This document shows, one piece after another, positions 29,115 through 38,038 of a stretch of DNA of 46,068 bases (position 1 is its first letter; every line of letters begins with the position of its first letter). The notes under the pieces were generated by a model. The model had not been told where the DNA came from, searched no databases, and saw only the letters and a list, made by a program, of their open reading frames with translations. Position numbers and translations under genes: made by a program. Location of the stretch: IMG/VR virus record IMGVR_UViG_3300045733_000450, positions 1-46,068 of that record, one strand, 5' to 3'. This DNA comes from a virus.

Positions 29115-30753
29115 TCCTCGCGACGTCAATGAAATGGGGAAGATCTGCCGGTCGTTTTACTATTTCATTCTCAAGTGGTGTTGGATCGAAGACAAAAAGA
29201 ATAAATGCGCGATCCCCTTCGCTCTATGGCCTGAGCAGGTCCGCGTACTGCCCCACATTATCCTGGCCATGCGCTTACTCATCCTCAAGGCCCGTCAGCT
29301 CGGGTTGACCTGGATGGTCGCCGCCTACGTCCTTTGGCTGGCCTGGACGCGCCCCTTGCAATTGATCATCGTTATTTCAGTCAACGAAGAATTGTCAATC
29401 GAGTTCCTTGAGCGAGTCTATTTCATCATGGACCGCCTGCCCGAACACCTTAAGCCCACTATTGCCACGCGAAACCGCCAAGTCCTGGAGATCCAACATA
29501 ACGACGACCTGGTTTCAACGATCAAGAGCCTGCCGACCACCGAAATGGGGGCCCAGTCGAAGACCCCGACCCTCTTAGTCCTGGACGAAACAAGCCGCAA
29601 CCGCCTGGTTGCCGAGATCTACGCCGCCAGCCTGCCAGGTATCGACGCGGCCGGCGGGAGGGTAATCGTCATATCCAACAGCATCAAGACCGCCCCCGGG
29701 TGGCCCTGGACCCGCGGTATCTACACCGACAGCATGAAAGGCGAGAACGTTTTCGAGCGCATTTTCATGGACTGGAGGGCCAGGCCTGACCGTCCGGAAG
29801 ATTTCAAGGCCCTGAAGCTGATGGACGGCATGACCACCGAGGATTTCAGCCAGCACTACCCCGAGACCGAGGAAGAGGCCATATCAGCGATCGGGGGGGC
29901 CTACTTCTCTGACGCCCTGGCCCGGCACGCTGGAGCCCAACGGAAGGGGATCCGGGGTACGATCATCAACCATGATGACTTTTGGAGCTTCGAAGAGAAT
30001 TCAGCCGGTCTCCTGGAGGTCTGGGAGCTTCCCTACAACGAGCGGGATGGATACGACGGTAGACCATGGCTTTACCGGTACGCTATGGGCGCGGACGTCT
30101 CTGAAGGCCTTGGAGAGACCTATTCTACCGCCTACGTGGTCGACCGCCTGACCGATGAGATCGTAGCCCGGATGAGATCCAACCGGGTGGATGCTCACCA
30201 CTGGGCGGAAATGCTCTTCGACCTGTCCCAATACTACGGCAACGCCCTGATATGCCCGGAGCGGACCGGGGCCGGACAAACCACCGTGAAGCGCCTGCGC
30301 GAGCTGAATGCCAATCTGTACCTGCGAGTCAAGGCCGATAAGCTGGGCAAGGGAGAGGTGACTAAGATTTATGGCTGGGAGGAAACCCGTAACTCCAAGC
30401 AGGAGCTTGCCGGAGATCTGCGAGCCTGGATGAAGACCTGCCCCCTCATTCCCGACGCGATCCTGATAGACGAGTGTAGCACCTTCATTCTGCGGGAGGA
30501 TGGAAGCTTGGGCCACGAAGATGGTAAATTCGATGACTGCGTTATGGGTGCCGGGACCGCCTTGCAGGCGAGTAAGTTCATTCCCAGATCACCGGAGAAG
30601 GTTCCGGAAGCGCCTCCCCTACGGAGGGAGCCCAGGAACCTGGACGAAACCGCGGCGCTGGAGCGCGCCGAGATTGCCAGGGAGGCCGAGGAGTCTTGGA
30701 AGCGCGACCAGGAAGCCATGGAAGGACTTTTAAGTGAGTGGCAGGAAGGTTAA
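29104..30753 (+). CDS. terL: Terminase large subunit
   Basis: The 549-aa protein has an adenine-region/ATPase fold: a deviant Walker A, KARQLGLTW (62-70), and Walker B LLVLDE (157-162), followed by a motif III-like VISNS. The C-terminal nuclease shows GADVSEG, ICPERTGAG and KFDDCVMG, the acidic residues of the RNase H-like headful or cos nuclease. It packages DNA through the portal. The TTG at 29104 (GGGAG upstream) is the longest start; an ATG at 29134 is an alternative. It is followed by overlapping small genes and the portal. Confidence 0.9.
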   Translation: MSPDPRDVNEMGKICRSFYYFILKWCWIEDKKNKCAIPFALWPEQVRVLPHIILAMRLLILKARQLGLTWMVAAYVLWLAWTRPLQLIIVISVNEELSIEFLERVYFIMDRLPEHLKPTIATRNRQVLEIQHNDDLVSTIKSLPTTEMGAQSKTPTLLVLDETSRNRLVAEIYAASLPGIDAAGGRVIVISNSIKTAPGWPWTRGIYTDSMKGENVFERIFMDWRARPDRPEDFKALKLMDGMTTEDFSQHYPETEEEAISAIGGAYFSDALARHAGAQRKGIRGTIINHDDFWSFEENSAGLLEVWELPYNERDGYDGRPWLYRYAMGADVSEGLGETYSTAYVVDRLTDEIVARMRSNRVDAHHWAEMLFDLSQYYGNALICPERTGAGQTTVKRLRELNANLYLRVKADKLGKGEVTKIYGWEETRNSKQELAGDLRAWMKTCPLIPDAILIDECSTFILREDGSLGHEDGKFDDCVMGAGTALQASKFIPRSPEKVPEAPPLRREPRNLDETAALERAEIAREAEESWKRDQEAMEGLLSEWQEG

Positions 30754-30898
30754 GGCCTTAAGGAAGATGGTCACCGGAGATCCGGACTATACGGGCCGGA
30801 TGTTTCACACGGCGGAGAACGAGAAGACACAGGTATTATGGCCACAGAGCTTTCGAAAGCAGTACCAGGAAGCCAAGAAACGGAGGGGGAAATGGTAG
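30734..30898 (+). CDS. 54-aa basic phage protein between terminase and portal
   Basis: A GTG at 30734 lies in the end of the terminase gene (site AGTGAGTG context). The frame runs VSGRKVKALRKMVTGDPDYT...FRKQYQEAKKRRGKW and stops at 30898. This short basic protein ending in a K/R-rich helix is a recurring partner of terminase and portal genes. Its existence explains why the overlapping longer frame starting at 30838 is not the real start of the next gene. Confidence 0.6.
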   Translation: MSGRKVKALRKMVTGDPDYTGRMFHTAENEKTQVLWPQSFRKQYQEAKKRRGKW

Positions 30899-31170
30899 AG
30901 ATCACGTCTTTCATGGTTTTGGGGGTCTGGGCGCTGGTGGTCCTGGGTTCCCTGGTGGTATCTCACGCAGCCGAGCGTAAAGAATGGCGGACCGAGCGCA
31001 AGGACCTGCTTAACCGGATCATGGCCAGGGATTACGAGCAGTATTCCACCGGCGAGATCAAAGTCAAGGCCCTGGGCAGTCCCATGACCGTAGTGGGAGT
31101 CGAGGAGTTAGTGGCCAAGATGCAAGAGCAGGAGAGGGACAGGGATTTTCCGGCGGGGATGCCGGTTTAA
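30892..31170 (+). CDS. N-terminal membrane-anchored protein (92 aa)
   Basis: I chose the ATG at 30892, preceded by GGAGGGGG and overlapping the 54-aa gene, rather than 30838. One hydrophobic helix (about 6-25, FMVLGVWALVVLGSLVV) is followed by a charged soluble part (ERKEWRTERKDLLNRIMARD). Similar small membrane proteins occur between terminase and portal in many phages. Function unknown, possibly a packaging or spanin-like accessory. Confidence 0.55.
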   Translation: MVEITSFMVLGVWALVVLGSLVVSHAAERKEWRTERKDLLNRIMARDYEQYSTGEIKVKALGSPMTVVGVEELVAKMQEQERDRDFPAGMPV

Positions 31171-31189
31171 CGAGACAACAACACGCGAA

Positions 31190-31227
31190 GGTCCGGGTAC
31201 AGCGCTTGGTAGGTGCTGGCCCGGACC
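31190..31227 (+). promoter_or_regulatory. Leader hairpin before the portal gene
   Basis: GGTCCGGG (31190-31197) and CCCGGACC (31220-31227) form a perfect 8-bp stem enclosing 22 bases that can pair further (CAGC/GCTG). No T run follows. It ends about 18 bases before the portal ATG. Confidence 0.5.
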
Positions 31228-31245
31228 GCTAAACAAGGAAACGAT

Positions 31246-33333
31246 ATGGCCATTCTGGATTTGTTCAAGAAGAAGAAATTTGAAATCACCGACGGGGCTA
31301 CCCTGTCCATGGTCAGCGAGATCTTTGACGACAACATGGACATTTCCAGGATGATGCTTCAACGGGTCTGGTGGCGCAATATGCTCTATTACATCGGGGA
31401 GCAATGGCTGGAATACAGTCCGGCTACCCGATCCTTTGTGCCGCGGTACCGTCCCGAGCTTGGATCACCGCCCGTATCCAACGAGATCCGAGAGCACGTT
31501 CGCGCCGTCAAGTCAGGACTTCTCAACCGGCGCTTGATTCCGGAGATCACGCCCAATACCAACGAGCAGGAAGACCGGGACGCGGCCAAGCTGGGCCAGC
31601 AGGTCGCCACCTGGATGGACTCAATCAATGACGGCGAGATCAAAGAAGAGAAGGAGAAGATGATTATTTGGTTGGCCCTGGCCGGCACCGCCTTCCTGCG
31701 GACGTTCATCGAAACCGACCTGGGCCGGTTGATCATGGGAGACGGCGGTAAGAGCAGAACCGGGGAAGTGACCACCGAGTGTATCCTGCCCTTTAATTTC
31801 TTCCCGGATCGTTTGGCCGATCGGGCGCGCAAGATGAGGTACCAGGGGATTCAAACCCTGAAACCTATCGAGTGGGTAGAAGACACGTTTGAAACCTTGG
31901 TCACGCCCAGCGACAACGCCACGGCCATGGACTACCAGCGCCGCTTGATGACCCTGGTTGGTCAGGTCAGCCCATGGAAGGGCTACGGTCTTGAAACGCA
32001 GTCCTTTGACGTCTTCGCAGATAAGGCTTGCATCTTTCGGGAGGTGGAGTTCAGGCCCAATAAGACCTACACCCAAGGCCGCTATATCGCCACCGCGGGA
32101 GACAAAATCTTGCTTGACGTCCCCAGGATGCCGATCGCGGTACAAGAGGACGGCCAATTCTATTGGACGACAACGGATTTCCACGGAAATTTCGTCCCCG
32201 GCCGTTTTTGGTCTGACCCCAGCGTCAACGATCTTATCAGCCCCCAGAAGTCCATCAATGAGATCGACAAGGCGCTTCGGGACAACCGCAAGACCCTGGG
32301 CCGAAACCGGGTTATAACTCCCGGAGAGCTGATTCTCAAGCGCAAGACCGAGCTGGGAGAAAGCTTCCTCATTATCCAGTACGACGGTAAATCCAGTGGG
32401 GGCCTACAGCCCACTATCCAGCAGGGGACACCTCTTCCCCAACAGTATCTTGAAGAACGCAACGCCCAGAAAGAGACCATCCAGGACGCGAGCGGAGACC
32501 CCAAAAACGTCCTGAAGGGGCACGCGCCCAGCTCCCAGGCTTCGGGTGTCATGGTTGACATGCTCACCGAGACCGCCCGAGCCGGGCAGGCGCCTGACGT
32601 GGAGCGGTATGAAAGCAAGATGAGCCTCGTCTACAAAAAGCGACTGCTATGCGCACAGGAAGCCTACTCCGAGGAGCGCACCATCAAGATCGCCGGAGCC
32701 GGATCACAGGCCGAAGCGAAGCAGTTCAAGGGGGCCGACCTGCGCAAGAATACCGACATCAAGCTGGAGAACGACAGCGGTCTGGCCACCACCCAGGCCG
32801 GGAAGCGTCAGGTTTTGATGGACCTGTCCAAGGCGGGGATGTTCGGAAAGATTGAAGAGGCTCCTATCAGCCTGCGTCAGGAGCTTTTGAAGCGTTTCGG
32901 ACTTTCCGGCTTCACCGATCAATCCAACGTTCATTTCGAGCGGGCCGAGCGGGAGAACTCCCGAATTGTGGCCGGAATCATCCAGGGAATCATGACTGTC
33001 ACCACACCCGTGGGTCTTGATTCCCAATTGGTCGAAGACGATCCACTTTTCAAATACGACGATGATGATATCCATTACGAAGTCCACCGGCACCTTATTT
33101 TGAGCCAAGAGTTTCAGGATCTTAAACCGCAAACACAGGCCGCGCTTATAGTTCACACGGACGTTCACCATTTGAGGCTGGAGGCCAAAAAGGCCCAGGA
33201 AGCAATGGCCCAGCAGGGACCGCCGCCGGGATCTGGTGGACCTCCTGGGCAGGGACCGCCCGAGCCTCCAGGTATGGAAGCGGGAGCGCCGCCCATGCCA
33301 GCGAGCGCACCGCCGTCACCCATGATGATGTGA
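31246..33333 (+). CDS. Portal protein (podovirus, P22-like size)
   Basis: The ATG at 31246 (AAGGAA upstream) gives 695 aa, matching large podovirus portals. Features include the N-terminal helix with RVWWRNMLYYIGEQWLEY, VSNEIREHVRAVKSGLLNRR, a long beta/helical body with NDLISPQKSINEIDKAL and RNRVITPGELI, and a Gly/Pro-rich C-terminal tail (PPPGSGGPPGQGPPEPPG). It forms the dodecameric ring for packaging and ejection. It carries the donor copy of the 58-bp segment shared with the gene at 28020. The start at 31213 (GTG) is less likely because it lies in the leader hairpin. Confidence 0.85.
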   Translation: MAILDLFKKKKFEITDGATLSMVSEIFDDNMDISRMMLQRVWWRNMLYYIGEQWLEYSPATRSFVPRYRPELGSPPVSNEIREHVRAVKSGLLNRRLIPEITPNTNEQEDRDAAKLGQQVATWMDSINDGEIKEEKEKMIIWLALAGTAFLRTFIETDLGRLIMGDGGKSRTGEVTTECILPFNFFPDRLADRARKMRYQGIQTLKPIEWVEDTFETLVTPSDNATAMDYQRRLMTLVGQVSPWKGYGLETQSFDVFADKACIFREVEFRPNKTYTQGRYIATAGDKILLDVPRMPIAVQEDGQFYWTTTDFHGNFVPGRFWSDPSVNDLISPQKSINEIDKALRDNRKTLGRNRVITPGELILKRKTELGESFLIIQYDGKSSGGLQPTIQQGTPLPQQYLEERNAQKETIQDASGDPKNVLKGHAPSSQASGVMVDMLTETARAGQAPDVERYESKMSLVYKKRLLCAQEAYSEERTIKIAGAGSQAEAKQFKGADLRKNTDIKLENDSGLATTQAGKRQVLMDLSKAGMFGKIEEAPISLRQELLKRFGLSGFTDQSNVHFERAERENSRIVAGIIQGIMTVTTPVGLDSQLVEDDPLFKYDDDDIHYEVHRHLILSQEFQDLKPQTQAALIVHTDVHHLRLEAKKAQEAMAQQGPPPGSGGPPGQGPPEPPGMEAGAPPMPASAPPSPMMM
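31677..31734. repeat. 58-bp duplicate, copy 2 (portal gene, likely source)
   Basis: Encodes portal residues 145-163, in a region whose sequence context fits the portal fold, so this is taken as the donor copy. Confidence 0.85.
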
Positions 33334-33347
33334 AAGGAGCAGGAGTC

Positions 33348-33485
33348 ATGCCATACGAAGTCAAGAAGGCAAGCAAGGGCTTCAAAGTGTTCAGCCCGAA
33401 CGGACCGAAGTCAAAGAAACCCATGACCCTACGCCAGGCGAGAGCCCAGCAGAAGGCCATTTATGCAAATACGAAAGGCAAGTAA
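33348..33485 (+). CDS. 45-aa basic virion-associated micro-protein
   Basis: AAAGGAG precedes the ATG at 33348. The product reads MPYEVKKASKGFKVFSPNG, then KKPMTLRQARAQQKAIYAN, a tiny family recurrent in phage structural operons, with a beta hairpin then a basic helix. It follows the portal by 14 bases. Function unknown. Confidence 0.6.
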   Translation: MPYEVKKASKGFKVFSPNGPKSKKPMTLRQARAQQKAIYANTKGK

Positions 33486-33552
33486 ACCCATTGAACCCCT
33501 TGAATAACCCTAACCCGCTTATTCACCGGGACACCTGAAAGGAGATCATACC

Positions 33553-34383
33553 ATGGACGCCAACGACATTAACGAAGGAACCGCATTAGAGGGATCGGAC
33601 CCCTCCACGGGGCAACCGTCGGGCTCCCCACCCGACACCGGGGCAATTACCGCGGTCCCCAACGCGGACGATGTAGACGAGACCGGAAAGCCGCTTCCGT
33701 TTAACGAGCATCCGAAATGGAAATCAGCCCGAGCCGCCGAAAAGGAATTGACCAAGATCCTGGGCGAGAACGAGCTTGAATCCATCGAGGACTTGGTTGA
33801 ACTGGTGAAAAGCGGTAAATCCGTAGTGGGTCGAGGCCTGGACGAAAGCCAACTCGAAGACCTGATAGCCAAAGCCACGAAGATGGAGCAGGTCGAAGAG
33901 TATTGGCAGGCCACCCGAGAGGCCCAGCAGCGCGAGAACGAGACCGGAGAAGAGCGGGAAGACCGCTTAATGAGGGAGAACGCCGACCTCAAGCAAAAGC
34001 TTTCCGGCAAGAACGCGCTCGAAGAAAACAAGCGAGCCCTGGACACCTTCCAGAAGAAAACCAGGGAATTCGTAGAGACCGTAGGCAAGGACCTGGACCT
34101 GGAGGCCAAGAGAGACTTTGAGTTTTTAATGGGCGTAGACCATCCCTTCGGGGAGATCGACATCACCAACGCCGCCCAAGTCGGAAAAATGGGCAAGCAG
34201 GTCCAGAAAGCAATCGACCGCATCGAGCAGCGAGCCATTAAGGGCTACATTGCCGGGAAGAAGGCCCTGGTGACCATCGGGTCCGCTTCCACCCCTGCCG
34301 TACAGCCGCAGCAGGGGATACGCAATTTCAAGCAGGCCCGGAGTGCCACGCTGGAGAAGGTGCGGAGTCTAATCAACCAATAA
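33553..34383 (+). CDS. Scaffolding protein
   Basis: The 276-aa protein is acidic and Pro/Gly-rich at the start, then nearly all helix and coiled coil (e.g. EEYWQATREAQQRENETGE, ENADLKQKLSGKNAL), with a basic C-terminal segment (NFKQARSATLEKVRSLINQ) that would contact coat protein. Placement directly before the major capsid gene is the standard scaffold position. No protease gene was found, so the scaffold may exit intact, as in P22. Confidence 0.8.
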   Translation: MDANDINEGTALEGSDPSTGQPSGSPPDTGAITAVPNADDVDETGKPLPFNEHPKWKSARAAEKELTKILGENELESIEDLVELVKSGKSVVGRGLDESQLEDLIAKATKMEQVEEYWQATREAQQRENETGEEREDRLMRENADLKQKLSGKNALEENKRALDTFQKKTREFVETVGKDLDLEAKRDFEFLMGVDHPFGEIDITNAAQVGKMGKQVQKAIDRIEQRAIKGYIAGKKALVTIGSASTPAVQPQQGIRNFKQARSATLEKVRSLINQ

Positions 34384-34405
34384 TCGAGACCGCCCGTCTC
34401 GATTA
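34381..34405 (+). promoter_or_regulatory. Perfect hairpin between scaffold and capsid genes
   Basis: TAATCGAGAC (34381-34390) and GTCTCGATTA (34396-34405) form a 10-bp stem with a 5-base loop, including the scaffold stop codon. With no T run, it probably stabilises or processes mRNA so that capsid outnumbers scaffold. Confidence 0.6.
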
Positions 34406-34420
34406 AGAGAGGGAGAAAAC

Positions 34421-35737
34421 ATGACCAGTTACGCCGATCTGACGAATCTTATCGAGACGTTGAAGTACAATTATGGGGAGGGGTTGAAAAACCAGTTCCC
34501 TGACGAAAAACTCACCTATAACCAATTCCCGAAGAGTGAGCGCAAGCCCGTAGGCCTGGGCTATGTGTTCGGTCTCCGGTATGCCCGCGCCCAGTCGATC
34601 GGGGCCAGGGCCGAAAGCGCGAAACTTCCCGATCCGTTCACCGGGAAGAAAGACCAGGGGACCATCAACCCCCGGTACATCTACGGTTCCATCCGGATCA
34701 CCGGTCCGGCTATGGCCGCAGGCGTTAAGGGTCCGGGTGCTTTCGTTAACTCCCTGGCCGACGAAATGGAAGACATTTACCAAGGGCTTTTGGTGGACAT
34801 GAACCGTCAAGCCCATTGGGACGGGTTCGGGAAGGTAGGCACCGTCAGCGCCACCTTCACGCCGGCGACAGGGACCACGTATTCAGTGGTTTTCGACAAC
34901 GATCTGGGGATTACCTACATGCAAGAGGGGATGCTCATTGACTTCTTCGATGCCACCGGAGCCACCCCGATCATCACTTGCGTAGCCCAGCGGATTCTGT
35001 CCATCACCCCCAGCACCAAGACCGTGGTGTTTGAGGCCAACGGACAAACGTATAAAGCGAACCATCCGAACGCCACCATTGCCGCTTACACCAACGACGC
35101 CACCCCAGTGGCCGCGGGAGTTATCGCCGTCAAGTCCGGAGCCAGAGACGCCGCTTGGACCACGAGCGATACCCCCCTGGAGATCACCGGGCTCGAAGGC
35201 CTCTATGATGACGGCACCTTGCTGGCCGTCTTCGAAAATATCACCGTAGCCACCAACCCCAAGTGGGCCGCTAACGTCATGGGCTACAGCGGGGTAGGCC
35301 GAGAGGTGAGCATTGACCTTATGATGAACGCCGTGGACCTGACCAGGACCCGAAGCGGTCATTCGGTCAAGAAGATTCGTATGGGCCTGGGCCAGCGCCG
35401 GAAATACGCCAATCTCTTGATGCCGGACGTTCGGTTTGCGCCGACCGTTCTCAAGGGAGGGTACGAAACCCTGACGTTCAGCGGGGGGGACGGTTCCCTG
35501 GAAATCGTTATCGATCCTTTGACCCAACCCGGGAAGATCTATTTCGAGCCCGAAGGAGTGATCCAAAAGTATGAACTGGTTGAACTCGGATGGGGCGAAG
35601 TGGACGGCCTGAAGATGCGTCAACGCGCAGGATACGACGAATACGACATGTTCCTTCGGCTCTATACCAACCTGGGTTGCGAGCAACGCAACGGCTTGAC
35701 CGTGATCAAGGACCTGGTGGAGCCCAGTCTTTACTAA
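34421..35737 (+). CDS. Major capsid protein
   Basis: The 438-aa protein follows the scaffold and has the layout of environmental podovirus coat proteins: KNQFPDEKLTYNQFPKS, then VFGLRYARAQSIGARAESAK with an N-arm, a beta-rich middle with many Ala/Thr (FTPATGTTYSVVFDNDLGI), and a P-domain-like end (EEGVIQKYELVEL...RLYTNLGCEQRNGLTVIKDL). HK97 fold is assumed, not shown. The start has GAGGGAGA upstream. It is the most abundant virion protein if the assignment is right. Confidence 0.8.
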   Translation: MTSYADLTNLIETLKYNYGEGLKNQFPDEKLTYNQFPKSERKPVGLGYVFGLRYARAQSIGARAESAKLPDPFTGKKDQGTINPRYIYGSIRITGPAMAAGVKGPGAFVNSLADEMEDIYQGLLVDMNRQAHWDGFGKVGTVSATFTPATGTTYSVVFDNDLGITYMQEGMLIDFFDATGATPIITCVAQRILSITPSTKTVVFEANGQTYKANHPNATIAAYTNDATPVAAGVIAVKSGARDAAWTTSDTPLEITGLEGLYDDGTLLAVFENITVATNPKWAANVMGYSGVGREVSIDLMMNAVDLTRTRSGHSVKKIRMGLGQRRKYANLLMPDVRFAPTVLKGGYETLTFSGGDGSLEIVIDPLTQPGKIYFEPEGVIQKYELVELGWGEVDGLKMRQRAGYDEYDMFLRLYTNLGCEQRNGLTVIKDLVEPSLY

Positions 35738-35759
35738 GCCTTAACCCTTTAACCAGTAT

Positions 35760-35779
35760 CCCGGCCCTTCGGGGCCGGG
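35760..35779 (+). promoter_or_regulatory. UUCG-tetraloop hairpin after the capsid gene
   Basis: CCCGGCCC (35760-35767), loop TTCG, GGGCCGGG (35772-35779): an 8-bp GC stem with an extra-stable tetraloop and no T run, preceded by TTAACCAG (35749-35756). It likely protects the 3' end of the capsid message or causes partial termination. Confidence 0.7.
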
Positions 35780-35803
35780 GGCAAACTATTCAAGGAGAAG
35801 AAA

Positions 35804-36757
35804 ATGATTACCGATAAAAACATTGCCGAAGGAGCCGACATCGATCCCAGCAAGATCCGGGGTTCCATGTTGGGAAAGCAGGTCAACGTAGGCCTGAGCA
35901 CGGGAGCGACCTATGGCTATCTGAAAGGCAAAGGACTTCCTCCCGGTTCAAGACTTTTCGGGACGATCGCGACTGCCTATGCCGGACTGGTAACCGGCCG
36001 TAACGATGCCATCAACCTGGGTCCGGACCAGCACACCCTGAGCGCAAAGCTTACCTGGGCGCTGAACGTTTCCCACCTGAGTGGTATGGTAGACGAAGCC
36101 CTGATGAATCACCGGTCCCGGATCGGCCACGATGCCAATTTCGCGACCTTGCTGGACGTGACCGGGTATGGAAACAGCTTCCGCAATCTCTATTTCATGT
36201 ATGGGCGCGGGAGTGCCACCAATACCAATCTCCTGAAAGTGACCGGGGACCGAAACAGCTTTATCAATTGCCATTTCGGGGGCCCCATGCACGCCACCGA
36301 AGGCGATCAAGCCGGTTTCAGTATCGCCACCATCCTGGGTACCGAGAACTATTTCAAGAACTGCGTTTTCGGAATAACCACCATCCCCTGGACCAACGGC
36401 AACATGATTGTTTTCGGAGGGGGCGGGTACGATCCGCGAACCGTCTTCGATAACTGCATTTTCCTCATGAATGCCGACAACGCGCAAGTGCAGTTCATCA
36501 AGACCGTTTCAGGAGTGGGCGAGAGCTTCGCCATGTTCCGGGAATGCGAATTCATTAACGTCGGGACCGCCCTGACCCTGGGAATAGACGGGGCCGGTAC
36601 TGGAGCCCAAAAGATTATCTTCTCCAAGGGAACGTTCATGGCCGGAGTAACGGACGTGGTCGCCGCCGCTTATGAGGCCAATGTTTTCATTGGCGGATCC
36701 GCTTATACGGCATCGGCTTTGTTCAACGGCCTGGCCGTCAACCCTGACCTTTCTTAA
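35804..36757 (+). CDS. Beta-helix virion protein downstream of the capsid gene (317 aa)
   Basis: After an N-terminal segment with KNIAEGADIDPSKIRGSMLG, repeated strand-turn units with Asn/Cys ladders (GNSFRNLYFMYG, RNSFINCHFGG, ENYFKNCVFGI, RTVFDNCIFLM, AMFRECEFIN) mark a right-handed parallel beta-helix of five or more coils. The place right after the major capsid gene suggests a capsid decoration or head fibre. Enzyme activity of the pectate-lyase kind cannot be excluded, but no catalytic triad is apparent. Confidence 0.6.
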   Translation: MITDKNIAEGADIDPSKIRGSMLGKQVNVGLSTGATYGYLKGKGLPPGSRLFGTIATAYAGLVTGRNDAINLGPDQHTLSAKLTWALNVSHLSGMVDEALMNHRSRIGHDANFATLLDVTGYGNSFRNLYFMYGRGSATNTNLLKVTGDRNSFINCHFGGPMHATEGDQAGFSIATILGTENYFKNCVFGITTIPWTNGNMIVFGGGGYDPRTVFDNCIFLMNADNAQVQFIKTVSGVGESFAMFRECEFINVGTALTLGIDGAGTGAQKIIFSKGTFMAGVTDVVAAAYEANVFIGGSAYTASALFNGLAVNPDLS

Positions 36758-36817
36758 CCAGATAACCCATGGGGAGGGGAGGCAGTCCGTCCCCTTCCCT
36801 CTTAAGGAGCCCACGCC

Positions 36818-37174
36818 ATGTTAGGACAGAGCCCGATTACCGTAATCAGGTTATTCAGCGCCGCGGCTATCGCCAAAAACGGGAATACCACCAGCGCCTT
36901 GGTTGATCTACGGCAAATCTCCCAACTAAATAGATTTTCCGTTTTCTACACGGTAGCCGGCACCGGTACGGTCAAAATGGAATACCTGGTTGGTCCTGAA
37001 AAGACCGGGACCTATTTTACCGGAGCAACCCCTATCGTGTCCGCGGCCGCTTCCGGAGGGGCCTCGGACCTGAAGGCCTTTGTTCCGGAGCTTGCTCCCT
37101 GGCTGAAAATCAAACTGACCGAAAATAACGTCAACCCCATTACCGCCCTGGATTTGTGGCTAATGATCCAGTAA
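36818..37174 (+). CDS. Small structural/decoration-like protein (118 aa)
   Basis: AAGGAG precedes the ATG. The sequence is beta-rich and small (SALVDLRQISQLNRFSVFYT, VKMEYLVGPEKTGTYFTG) with Thr/Ala turns, typical of phage capsid accessory proteins that carry a jelly-roll or Ig-like fold. No family is named. An imperfect GC hairpin lies in the gap before it, preceded by TTAACCAG at 36754-36761. Confidence 0.5.
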   Translation: MLGQSPITVIRLFSAAAIAKNGNTTSALVDLRQISQLNRFSVFYTVAGTGTVKMEYLVGPEKTGTYFTGATPIVSAAASGGASDLKAFVPELAPWLKIKLTENNVNPITALDLWLMIQ

Positions 37175-37184
37175 GGAGATACCC

Positions 37185-37601
37185 ATGGAAGCAGGACAGC
37201 TCTATTGCCCGATGCACACAACCCTGAAATTCCCTCCCTACAAGACCGAATGCACGGTTTGCAATCGCAAGCTTTTGGCTTTTCGCCCGGAGCCTAAGCC
37301 CACGCCCGCGCCCATCCAACCGCAGGCTAAAGGGCCGGACGTATGGGCCAAGCCTGAAGCCCCTGAAGCACCTAAGCCGAAGGTCGAGCCGGTCAAACCA
37401 GTGTGGCCGAATAAGCCCCCCGAGGATCTTCCGACTCCCTTCAAGGATCTCAGGACCAAGCCGGAAACCCCGAAGCCTGAAGTCCCGGATCCCAAAGTGG
37501 AGAAACCGAAGCCCTTTGTTCCGAAGCCCCTTGTTCCGCCGGCGGACCCGAAGCCGGAAGTCCCCTTTTCCTGGCCGAAGAAGACGGAGCCCCTAAAATA
37601 A
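37185..37601 (+). CDS. Zinc-ribbon plus Pro-rich tail protein (138 aa)
   Basis: The N-terminal 30 residues hold CPMH and CTVC, a small metal site. The rest is Pro/Lys/Glu repeats (PKPxPxP type, e.g. EPKPTPAPIQPQ and KPETPKPEVPDPKVEKPKP) that must be extended and disordered. The layout suggests a flexible tether between virion components. Its stop shares a base with the next start (TAATG). Confidence 0.55.
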   Translation: MEAGQLYCPMHTTLKFPPYKTECTVCNRKLLAFRPEPKPTPAPIQPQAKGPDVWAKPEAPEAPKPKVEPVKPVWPNKPPEDLPTPFKDLRTKPETPKPEVPDPKVEKPKPFVPKPLVPPADPKPEVPFSWPKKTEPLK

Positions 37602-38038
37602 TGGACGGGCCTACTCCTGACCGCGCATTCATGGCCGATCTTAAGCGCCTGGATAAGGCCCTGGGGATCAAGTTCAATGGCGAGCATTTCGTCATTACCT
37701 ACAAGGTTCCCAATGGAAGCGTCAATATCTGGCGGGTCGTCGCCGGAGACGGAGGCTTTCGCCAGCCCGACCACCGGGATATCGAAATCCTTCAGCAGAG
37801 CAATATCGAGCGCGAGAGCCCGGAGGAAAAGCAGAAACGGGTAGAGCAATACATGGAAGCTATCCGGGCCGCGGACCGCAAGAGGTCCCGAGAGAACATT
37901 CGGGACTGGACCAAAGACGGCAAGATCCAACTTCAGAGGGCCTTTGAAAACGTTCAAACCGGGGGAAGCTGGAGCAGCCCGAAGCAGGCACCGAACCCGG
38001 CCTTTCGAAGGATTCCGATCATAGGGGGTTCGCAATGA
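37601..38038 (+). CDS. Hypothetical structural protein (145 aa)
   Basis: Starts one base inside the stop of the previous gene. A beta-sheet-like segment (FNGEHFVITYKVPNGSVNIW) is followed by a charged helix (SPEEKQKRVEQYMEAIRAAD) and a C-terminal FRRIPIIGG. The gene is in the head-completion region and could bind the portal or capsid. No motif recognised. Confidence 0.5.
   Translation: MDGPTPDRAFMADLKRLDKALGIKFNGEHFVITYKVPNGSVNIWRVVAGDGGFRQPDHRDIEILQQSNIERESPEEKQKRVEQYMEAIRAADRKRSRENIRDWTKDGKIQLQRAFENVQTGGSWSSPKQAPNPAFRRIPIIGGSQ

Noticed and set aside
30838-30891. Longer start for the membrane protein ending at 31170
   Set aside because: This stretch is already coding for the 54-aa gene in another frame, and a much better ribosome site precedes the ATG at 30892.
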